A stretch of DNA of 64,000 nt, taken from NCBI GenBank assembly GCA_009602725.1, contig WELB01000007.1, positions 360,791 to 424,790 on the forward strand. The letters are read 5' to 3'. The stretch comes from Spirogloea muscicola (lineage: Eukaryota > Streptophyta > Zygnematophyceae > Spirogloeales > Spirogloeaceae). A model generated the notes under the pieces. That model had not been told where the DNA came from and did not search any database. It saw only the letters and a program-made list of their open reading frames with translations. This document shows, piece after piece, positions 1 to 14,518 of this stretch (position 1 is the first letter of the stretch; every line of letters begins with the position of its first letter). Both the position numbers and the translations under genes were made by a program.

Positions 1-247
1 CGCGTGCCGACGAGCGGCGGCGAAGACGGCGGCGCTGGGCGGCTGCCGCCGGCGCTGGCGCTGGACGGCCGAGCCTTCTGCTTCCTGCCGCTGCCAGTGC
101 GCACTGGCCTGCCGGCGCATGTCAACGGCTACTTTGAGCTGTCGGCGAACCGCCGCGACCTGTGGTCCGGCGGCGACGACACGGCAGCCGCCGGCGGCGG
201 CGCCGCGCGCGCCGACTGGAACCGCCGCCTCCTCGACGATGTCGCCG
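1..247 (+). CDS. Sacsin-like protein, internal exon (partial)
   Basis: The reading frame contains the block [20 protein letters not shown] followed by [10 protein letters not shown] and [10 protein letters not shown]. This is the conserved segment at the end of a sacsin repeat (SIRPT/HSP90-like ATPase region) of the giant sacsin co-chaperone family, which also occurs in plants. The exon runs in from the left edge and ends at a GT donor at 248. Without the donor the frame reads into non-conserved sequence and stops at 417. The exon is very GC-rich. No further sacsin exon is visible downstream; the next coding sequence is an unrelated carrier. It is therefore either the last visible exon of a gene extending left or a fragment placed here by assembly. 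Identity is fairly sure; gene structure is not. Confidence 0.75.
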
Positions 248-589
248 GTCTGTTGCCCTTTGCTGTCTTGCACCTCAAAGAGCAGACAATTAGTAAATTA
301 CTCATGCACTTAAGTGCAGCTCTACGGCTGATGCTGGCTTTGTATGTTGGAGTGACCAAAGTAGCGTACACACTTTGGTTGGCATATATGGAGCACAAGC
401 TAAGCCTGACAAAGTAGAACCTGCACTGCACTCACACCAATGTCTTTGAGTTTTGAGAGCTGATGACATGCACAACTCCTCATAGCAGTAACTGTGCAAT
501 TCTTGCACAATGATTTGGTCATTATGTCCCAGATCCCTATAGAGAAATATTTCTGTTGACTCCTGCATTCAGCTATCTATTTGAATACC

Positions 590-700
590 CCCCCCCCTCC
601 TCCTCCCTACCTCCAAATTTTCCCTCCCTCTCTCTTTCCCTTCTTCGCACCCCGCCTTCTCCCCCTCGCTTTTCTTGTGTCTCCACCTTGAGCAGCTCTT
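590..700 (+). repeat. Polypyrimidine tract
   Basis: About 110 bases made almost only of C and T, including a run of nine C, lie 75-180 bases before the first visible phosphate-carrier exon. It may be an intronic pyrimidine tract. The rest of 248-772 holds no recognisable gene. Confidence 0.8.
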
Positions 701-772
701 TCTACCTAGCAGCACACGCTTGCAGGGTACAGTTCTTGCTCCTTCCTGACTCAAAGGCTTGGTGCTCCCCTG

Positions 773-2698
773 CAGATCGATCCCATCAAGTACAAGAGCA
801 TTGGATCTGGCTTTGGTGTCTTGTACGCCGAGCAAGGCATTGGGGGCTTCTTCAAGGGCTGGCTGCCGACGCTTCTCGGCTACAGTGCGCAGGGCGCCTG
901 CAAATTCGGGTTCTATGAGTTCTTCAAGAAGTACTACTCTGACCTGGCCGGCGAGGAGTATGCGCACAAGTACAAGACCCTCATCTACCTGGCCGGCAGT
1001 GCCTCGGCCGAGTTCATAGCCGACCTTGCTCTGTGCCCGTTTGAAGCCGTGAAGGTACGGGTGCAGACGAAGCCGGGCTTTGCCAACGGCCTCATGGATG
1101 GCATGCCCAAGTTGATCAAAGCCGACGGAGTGGGCGGGTGAGTAAAGTCCGCCCCTTTAGCTGCTTTCCAAGTATTCTGCTGAATGCTACTCGTGTGAGC
1201 CTTGACTGCAGTCCAAGACCTCCTACTGTTGCTTATATTACCAGACGTACTGCTGACCATGCCGGTGACAGGGCATTCCAAATGGCTCCCCTCTTCAGAT
1301 GTACATGCCTGCTTTGCCTGAGAGTGTTGCTGCACTGCAATGCCGCTTGTGTAGGTTGTACAAGGGGCTCACTCCTCTTTGGGGACGACAGATTCCCTGT
1401 GAGTATTGTGCCGGCACTCTTGGTTAGGGAACCACTCTATAGGTTCCTATGTCCATAAAAATAAGGTTTGCGGTCATTCAGTGACCATGTCAGCAAGACT
1501 AGAGCAAGAATCCTGTCTGTGCAGCTCTGAGCAGCAATGTGCAGGTGGAGAGCCGCCAGCAGAAGGTCATTGCTTTCATTTCTCACCAGGGTTGCTCCTT
1601 GGAGCCTTTGCAATATCAGTGTGGTCAACAGTGTGGGTGGAATGTCTTTCTTGACATTCCGCAGCTTGGCTTCTGCAGATACTATGATGAAGTTTGCCTG
1701 CTTTGAAGAGACAGTTGCGGCTCTCTACAAGTATGTTGTGCCGTACCCCAAATCTGAGTGCTCCAAGAGCACACAGCTCGGTGTCAGCTTTGCAGCTGGA
1801 TACATTGCTGGAGTTTTCTGCGCAATTGTCTCGCATCCTGCGGATAACCTGGTGTCTTTCCTCAACAATGCAAAGGGGGCAACTGTTGGTCAGGTACACC
1901 AAGTTCTCTGACCTTGCTTGGGGTTTGATCGAGCCTAGACCTTCCCTGCTGTGTGAAACATAGGTAGGACCTACCTCTGTGTCCAACATGATGCAAGTGT
2001 AGGCCTTTACACCCAAAATGAACTTGCAACTATGTCTACTAAAACAGCTGCAACTGGTCGTGTCTCCTCACGTCAAACTCCACTCTACCTGCCCATGGCT
2101 AGGACACTCACCACAGGTGTTGCCTTACAGATAGTCAGTATAGGTACCTGGCATAATGGCATCTTGAGAAGCACCTGTGCAGATTTTAGATCGATCTGCA
2201 GATGAGTGACGTAATGGCTGAGCTTGGCGCTGCTTCTGCATATATCAGGCTGTGCAGCAGATGGGCTGGGTTGGACTCTTCACCCGAGGCCTGCCCCTCC
2301 GTATCATTATGATTGGCACATTGACTGGGGCTCAATGGGGCATCTACGACGCTTTCAAAATCTCCGTTGGCTTGTGAGTGCCACAGCAACTTGCTGCTCA
2401 CTGCCACCTATGTGGCCCCTCTGCCTGCAGTGGACAGTATCTCATCAACACCCAAAGAATATGTGATTATCACCACTGCATAAGAAAGTCTCTGGTAGAA
2501 TGGGTATTGGTGCTTCATAGATGCTTCAAAGATGCTTCAAAGGTGCAGGGTGCTGGTACGAGCTACTCACAGTTGCTGTGTCTGGACATGGTGTGCTTTT
2601 CTCCCCCACTGCACAGGCCTACTACTGGTGCTGCTCCACCGCCTGTGGTAGAGGAGAGCACGCCGGCATTGCCCAATCTGGCCCAAGCACCCAAGTAG
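773..2698 (+). CDS. Mitochondrial phosphate carrier (PHT3/SLC25A3 type), 5' incomplete
   Basis: The product imports phosphate with protons across the mitochondrial inner membrane for ATP synthesis. Five exons are visible: 773-1137, 1355-1398, 1679-1893, 2249-2373 and 2617-2698. Splice phases join cleanly, giving [17 protein letters not shown], then [20 protein letters not shown], a second-repeat carrier signature ([12 protein letters not shown]), [20 protein letters not shown], the third-repeat signature SHPADNL, and [20 protein letters not shown]. The tail [20 protein letters not shown] ends at TAG 2696-2698. The family always begins with a transit peptide and a first helix ending near a PLDLVKCNMQ motif. 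That exon is not found between 248 and 772, so the first carrier repeat is incomplete here. Identification is secure; completeness is not. Confidence 0.93.
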
Positions 2699-3885
2699 GA
2701 GGAGTTGCCTGTGGTTCTACATACTGCAATATCACAAGACTGATGAACGCACAGCTTCCAGCCCAGAGTGGACAAGCAGCCAGGCCGATGCTGCATGTTG
2801 GTGTAAGAGTTTATTTGCCAATGTGGAGTTTGTCTGATAAGCCAGAGCAGAGTGTGCAGCCTGTCAAGGTCAAGGTGAGGATGTTTGGCAAAGGGAGGAA
2901 TTTTAGAATCCAAGCAAGCCTCTGCAGATGTTGCAGGACACAAGAGAACCACCTCAAGAGAGTCACCACTTGCAAAGGGCCGCTCGCATCAGCTCGCTTG
3001 TTGCAGGCGGCAAGCACCCTGTCAGCACGCACAGGAATGTCCCCCGTGAGAGGTCGTAAGGCCTCAATTGCAGTTGTGATTCAAGCTGCCAACCAGACAG
3101 CTTAAGTGTGTAGCTTGCGGCAGACGAGAGACATGGATGGGGTTGCTCTGCAGACACTTGATGTGCTGGACAGGGTTTGGTCCAGCGCGGAGACCCTGGG
3201 ACTTGGCCTTCTGGGTTCACACAGATGAAGGACTTAGGCATCAAATATCTTGCCTGTGGCCAGGAGAACGGCTTGAGAAGATGTGCGTCTCATAATAGCT
3301 GGCTATATGATATAGTAAATGCGGCTGCTGATACATTGAAAGGTCTCAGGATCTGGCAGCTCTTGGTGTTGCTCCTCTTGGCTGTGCTCTATAACCGCCG
3401 CTTTTTCCTCACAACCACTTTCAAGAGCTGGACGTTTGCCCCTCTCTGTAGGGCCAGCAGTCTGCCCCCGTCTTGGTAGTACAGTCGCAGACTTGCTCAT
3501 GGCGGCAGACAGTGATTAGACTAGCACAGACTCCGACCTCAGCGAAGGTGGGTGGCAGCCATAGCTAGGGCGCACGGGAGCAGCCGCGTTACCTCATGAT
3601 CGCAGTTGGAAAACTAAGCCCGATGTGCCAGGCTACCCTTTTCACAGAAAGTGCTAGTGCGACCCTCTAGGCTGAGTCAGATGGATACCCAGCCCGCGCA
3701 TTGGTTCACCATTCGACCACAATTGACAGAATGTTTCACCAGCCCAAATCGCTGGATCACCTCATTTTACTACACTCCATACTTTTAACAGGCAGTCGTG
3801 AAGGCCAGCTAAAGGCATGCATAAGGTGTTCGGAGTGCATCGACATCATGAGGTGCTGCAAGCTGGGCATTGAGGGGCCTCTCGG
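2699..3885. other. Intergenic, no gene seen
   Basis: Stretch after the phosphate carrier, including its 3' UTR. Several short open frames exist on both strands, but none resembles a known protein or joins through splice sites. From about 3886 the retrotransposon-derived repeats begin. Confidence 0.6.
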
Positions 3886-4060
3886 TCACCCCGTGTCAGT
3901 AGTGAAATTCAGATGAGCTGAGGAAGGCGAAGGAACCCTGCTGTGCAAGCCAGAGGCTGCTGCAAGGGTGCCACCAGCACGGCGGTGCAGAGCAAGCGGT
4001 GGGACCGCTGCAGGGACTTGGAGATGCGCATTTCGTCATCACAGTCCAATCCCTGGAGGC
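3886..4060 (-). mobile_element. Retrotransposon 3' coding end, diverged copy
   Basis: Read on the minus strand, this stretch resembles the end of the element at 5514-6170: an LQRS-like start, an Ala/Leu-rich helix and a closing LLTRG block. It is a short, old, 5'-truncated copy with several breaks. Its downstream side, toward lower coordinates, is not clearly preserved. Confidence 0.5.
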
Positions 4061-4239
4061 CCGCCACTTCCGGGAAGTGCTACACCTTGCTCGGGTAGCT
4101 GCTGGTTAGCTGGAACGAAAAGAACAGGGGGGAGGTTAGATGGTGGCTGCCACATCATTGGTGGCCACTGTCAGTGCTGATCTGCATGCCGCGTTGTCAC
4201 ACGGGGCCAATGGAAGCTCAACTGTTTGCTGGCTGTGTG

Positions 4240-5460
4240 CTACTCTGTAGCAGTAGAAGAAAGTGCTCGCCCATAGGGAAGAGGGGCTGTGCATGGAGAG
4301 GAAGCTCTTCCAAAGGCGCGCACTTTTTCCAAAGGGGGTTGATGGCTGTAAAAGAAAGCAAAGCTCTTCAAATAACCCCTAGTCACCAACAAGTCTTTTC
4401 TTACATTATCCGAAGGAGTGTGGATCAGTCGGGAAAGCAAGAAACAGCTCCTTCAAATCAACGCAATGGCTGGGAGAGGCCAGCCCGAAGGAACGTACAA
4501 GAAAAGAAGTGAGCTCTTGCAAAGGGGGAGGGAAAAGCAGCAGCCGCATGCTGGTTGCTCCGCCTTTGCCTGGCAGGGCTAGCACGTAAGAAAGAGAAGA
4601 AAGGGCTCGCCCATTGAGGATAGGGGCTGGAAAAGCCAGCCCAAAAAAGGATGAACAGAGTACGAGAAGGGGGCCAGGGGAAGCGCTAAAAAAACAAGCA
4701 CAAGAAGAAACAACAAAGCGCTCAGTGACCACTGCTAAGCTTCAGACCTTGTCCATTCTTTTGGGCTAACTATTCAGTGGTCCATCCTCCCCCGTTCTGA
4801 CATAGCATCTTCAAGCCACTTCGTAGCTGCTTAGCGCTATTTAGGCCCCTCCGTCATTTGGCCCCTTCGAACCTTTGTCAGCTTCTTTTTGGGCTGGCTT
4901 TTCACAGCCCTTGCCCCCATTGGGAGTGCCACTTCTCTGCCGGCACGCAGGTGCAGCGCGCGGGCCGTAGACCGCTTCAGCGAGACGGCCAAGCGAATAC
5001 GGTACACCTGCGCTTAGCGACCCGGCTGCAGGAAAGTCCACCAGGCCCCCACCGGGTCCCCACTGAGTGGTCCATCGTCCCCCGTTCTGACATAGCATCT
5101 TCAGGCCCCTTCGTAGCTGCTTAGCGCTTTTTAGGCCCGTCCGTCATTTGGCCCCTTCGAACCTTTGTCAATTCTTTTCGGGCTGGCTTTTCACAGCCCT
5201 TGCCCCCAATTGGGAGTGCCACTTCTTCATGGAAGCGGCGGACGATGGCGTGGCAGGCGAGTTGGAAGAAGAGAGAAGGGCTCGCCCATTGAGGATAGGG
5301 GCTGGAAAAAGCCAGCCCAGGAAAGAATGAACAAAGGACGAGAAGGGGCCAGGGGAAGTACGAAGAGAGAAGTGCGCGCCCATAGAGAAGAGGGGCTGGC
5401 AAAGCCAGCCCAGAAAAAGAATGGACAATGTCCAAAGCCAAAGAAAGAGGAGCCGAAGAA
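4240..5460. repeat. Cluster of retrotransposon 3' UTR fragments in several orientations
   Basis: Two near-identical direct copies (about 4790-4930 and 5085-5225) share a segment beginning with CATAGCATCTTCA and running to GGGAGTGCCACTTCT. The same segment lies in reverse at about 6765-6907. Other units carry a block GCTCGCCCATTGAGGATAGG at about 4600, 5280 and 49610. Each unit holds a short stem-loop of the GGGCTGG-loop-CCAGCCC type (4624-4642, 4891-4910, 5180-5199, 5299-5318, 5393-5411). Similar sequence follows the retrotransposon coding end at 49.8 kb, so I read these as pieces of the element's 3' UTR. No host gene is visible. Confidence 0.7.
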
Positions 5461-5513
5461 TGGACTACACTACAAAACACTGCAGAACACAGAAACGATG
5501 CAGAGGGAAGCTC

Positions 5514-6170
5514 AGTACCCACGAGTGAGCAACATCAGGTCTGAGTAGCTCGCTGCAGGGAAAGAGGCACTCCGCCGAGATCCAGAGGCGGCGGCCACAG
5601 CACGGCCTGCTCGCGTGTGGACGGCGTGGGCAAGGGAGCGTTGAAGCGATACGGCCAGGCGCATGCGGGAAGACTTGTGCGAGCGAACCGGCGGCGTTGA
5701 AGCCGGGCATCGCCCCTGGCAGACCCGGCCGCCGGTCAATGGCCTGGCGGGCAAGCCGCTGAATGAGATCCAGCCAGCGGCTGCCGAAAGCCCCGTGTAC
5801 ATCCATCGCCAGGGCCGCGAACACGTCACCAACCGGGTGATCAGCATATTTTCGCTCCTTGCCCCGAGCCGCCTGGCCGACCGCGTGCCCTGCAAACGAC
5901 GCCGATCTGGTGGGATTGGCGGAGTCGATGCAGTCAGTTGTCACCACATCAGCGATGATGCGGGGACCGCCGCCGGGCGGGATGGCGACCAGGTCGGCGC
6001 GTCGCGTATGGGGCTGGCCGTCCGCGCCCAGCTGGATGGGCATGATGGAGGAGTTCTCCACCGCGACCTTGAAGCCCGCCTCCGAAAACACCCCCTGCAT
6101 ATCATCGCGCAGGAGGTCGTGGGAAGAACAACAAGCACAGAAAAGAAACGAAGCAGCCGACTCGCCGTCG
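5514..6170 (-). mobile_element. LINE-like retrotransposon, C-terminal part of the reverse-transcriptase ORF (fossil)
   Basis: The longest copy of the dispersed family. On the minus strand it encodes motifs typical of the region after the reverse transcriptase in algal non-LTR elements: SHDLLRDDMQGVF, RRADLVAIPPGGGPRIIADV, KERKYADHPVG, FGSRWLDLIQRLA, and finally LLTRGY at the stop. It is 5'-truncated and has a small number of breaks. It lies head-to-head with the copy at 6172-6460, making an inverted pair. Assignment to LINEs is inferred from the 5' truncation and the absence of terminal repeats; the polymerase domain itself is not present. Confidence 0.7.
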
Positions 6171-6171
6171 A

Positions 6172-6460
6172 CGTTCACGGCGAATTTGGCGCCAAATGGC
6201 TGGACCTCCTTCACCGCCTTGCGCGGCGAGCAGCGGCCCGCCGCCACGGGCAGCAGGGCGAGCAGCCTGGCTTCCATGTCGCCGGGTCCCTCGCCCAAGT
6301 TTTCCTGATGCGCCTGGCCGTCTCTTTGCAGCGGTCCCTAGCTTTTGCGGTCCACTTGCGCGCAGGCCGCGCTCTGGCGGCGGCCTCCGGCTTCCGTCAG
6401 GGCGACGTCTTTCCGCCTGCTAGCTACTCAGATTTGCATCTACTGACGAGAGGTTACTGA
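6172..6460 (+). mobile_element. LINE-like retrotransposon 3' coding end, plus-strand copy (fossil)
   Basis: The plus-strand frame reads FGAKWLDLLHRLARRAA, then MRLAVSLQRSLAFAV, ALAAASGFRQGDVFPP and LHLLTRGY followed by TGA at 6458-6460. It matches the C-terminus of the minus-strand copy at 5514-6170. After the stop comes the family's 3' UTR, including the phrase TTCAGACCTTGTCCATTCTT near 6504, which also occurs near 4743. Confidence 0.75.
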
Positions 6461-7045
6461 GAATTCGCTTACCTCTGTCTCAGTCCTTAGCACTCCGACT
6501 CCTTCAGACCTTGTCCATTCTTTTGGGCTGGCCTCTCCCAGCTACCAGTTAATCTGGCCGCGCTTGCTTCTGCTACGAGGCACAAGAGGAAGAAGAGGAA
6601 GAAGAGGGAGAAGTGCGCGCCCATAGAGAAGAAACCTCGCCCGCGAAGGGGCCGAGGGCTGTGAAGGGAAGAAGTGGCTCTCCAAATGGGGGCTGTGAAA
6701 AGCCAGACCGAGAGAAACAGCTCTTCCAATGTAAGGCAAGGGCTAATATTGGCCAGCCCAGAGGCAAAAGAAGACGTGGCACTCCCAATGGGGGCAAGGG
6801 CCGTGAAAGCCAGCCCGAAAAGAATTGACAAAGGTTCGAAGGGGCCAGATGACGGAGGGGCCCAAGCGCTAAGCAGCTACGAAGGGGCCTGAAGATGCCA
6901 TGTCAGAACGTTTCTTTAAGGGGGGGAGGTTTTACCACTCAGTAGTCCAGCCCAGAAGAAGTAGGCCCGAAGAGAAAGCATGGGCAAGGTCCGAAAGGGC
7001 CGGAAAGGCACGTAAGAGCTCAGTGGAATTGCCGCTCGTCACCCG
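6461..7045. repeat. Retrotransposon 3' UTR repeats upstream of AlaRS
   Basis: The stretch holds further copies of the GC-rich UTR units (about 6560-6830) and, at 6765-6907, the reverse copy of the segment repeated at 4790 and 5085. The AlaRS promoter must lie within or just after it, since the AlaRS start codon is at 7046. No host gene is seen. Confidence 0.65.
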
Positions 7046-12792
<5,747 letters not shown>

Positions 12793-13784
12793 GGCCCCTG
12801 GACAAGGACTTCAGTAATGCTCGAGTCCTCCCCTGTGCTGGCACATTGTATAGCCCACTGTATTCAGACGCTCATCAGAAGCCACTTTGGGTAAGACTCT
12901 AAAGTAGGCCTCCAGCTATTGTATTCTTTAACTTTGGCGTATTGCCGAATGATAGTTGTATCCATTATGAGTAGAGCCCCTGGGCCTGCCAAGCAAGAGC
13001 CCACTTACAAGGCCCCACTTTGACTTGCTCTGTATAAGAAGCTCATCGACCAGACCACGCCTGCAAAGCTTCTGCAGCTGCGTGTGGGCAGGTGCTGACC
13101 GCATCATGGCCCCATTTGTCAACCGCCCCCTCACCAAGAACTCAAGGTAGTGAGTAACATCTCAACTTGCTCATTGAAAGATTCAGTTAATAGTGCTCCC
13201 TGTGTTCAATACATAGAATGTCTCCGACAGCCTTCTGCAGCAGCACAGAAATTTTAAATTAGTCGACTGGAAGACTGAAGTAGCTCACAGATGCATTGTG
13301 CATCAGCTGAACTGCCTCTGCATTCCCTGCTAAGAATGTGTTGGAACGCCCTGGAGGCTTCTGCTGTTGGCAATCGTAGGCAGTACAAGTCACTTTCTGT
13401 TGCCGCCATGGCAGCAGACATGGTAGTTGCTAGTATCACCTTTGCGGCAGTCGGCTTAGTGCAGGTCTGAGTCTCTGGTGTGGAGGGGGCATTACAGACA
13501 GTGCACGTGAAGTCCGAAGGCCCCATATCCTCGGCTGCGGAAGAAGTAGTAGCCCGTCCAGAGGGGGCGATGGCTGTGAAAGGCCAGGCCATCAAGGTCT
13601 GAGAATTTATCTTAAGGGCTATGGACTTAGCACTAAGGATGCATCTGTCTCATAGTGAGAGGAGGAGGCGAAGTCAAGCCTTCACTATTTGGGCAGAAGC
13701 CGGTGCAAAGGATGGGGCTACACAGAGCGCAGCCCTAAGTAAAGGGGGGCTAACGTGAAACTGCAAATGCCTGCTGAAGGGGGA
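12793..13784. other. Intergenic, AlaRS 3' flank and decayed repeat
   Basis: No gene recognised. The part at about 13490-13620 resembles the retrotransposon 3' UTR (a GGCTGTGAAAGGCCAGG-like stem region) and leads into the minus-strand coding end at 13785. Confidence 0.55.
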
Positions 13785-13990
13785 CAACGGTACCTACGAG
13801 TGAGCACATGCAACTCCAGCAGACTAACTTGGGGACCTGGAGCACCGCCACGGAAGCTAGTGGCCTGGCGCTCGTGGCCTTGCTTGGAGCACGCCCAGCA
13901 CGATGTATTGCTGAAGCTCTGGAGCACTGCGAACTTAGCAAGAGCCGCATGTTGTAACATGCAACGAGTGGTTGCGCAATGCTAGTGTGC
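13785..13990 (-). mobile_element. Retrotransposon 3' coding end (fossil)
   Basis: On the minus strand this reads a degraded form of the family C-terminus, with TSFRGGAPGPQVSLLELHVL then TRRY. It corresponds closely to the copy at 50105-50240, which has GFRGGAPAPQVSLSDFFVL. It is an old truncated copy with several breaks. A further UTR-like fragment lies at 14100-14200. Confidence 0.6.
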
Positions 13991-14518
13991 CCCAAGCCTA
14001 CCCCCCGACTGTGACAACGCGCGTCAACAGCTGGGCCAGATGTTGGTGGAGGGAGGACCTTTCTTACAATGGCCGCCGTGAATGTCCTTAGCACACGGAT
14101 AGAGAAGCAAAGTGAGCTCTTGTGAAGGGGGCGAGAACTGTGATTAGCCAGCACGAAATGAATCGGCAGAAGGGTCCGAAGGGGCCGAGAAGCGCTGGAA
14201 CACACACCTACGCAAGTCCCATGCAGGATAGAAGCAGTCTACGCGGTGGTCTAGGGCCTCCCTTATTGTGTCTCTTCGTTCTTGGAAGAGCCGGTTCCCT
14301 TCTCTTGTGCTCGTGAGAGATAGAAAGCGAAGTAAACGCTCGCCCAGTCACTGGTGCGAAGCATGGGCCTGTGCTCGCTGCAGACAGGTTGCCACAGCTG
14401 ACACAGTTGCCACAGCAGTCCTTACACACAGTCCTCACAGCAGTAAGCACTCCCCAGGCCCACCATTCGCCTCCCGCTTGAGGACCACCACCGTGCACCG
14501 TTCTCCGCCGCCAAGGAC

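Noticed and set aside
5465-6298. A 277-residue minus-strand frame as a host gene
   Set aside because: Its middle is the C-terminal region of a retrotransposon ORF and its start is the antisense of the neighbouring plus-strand copy.
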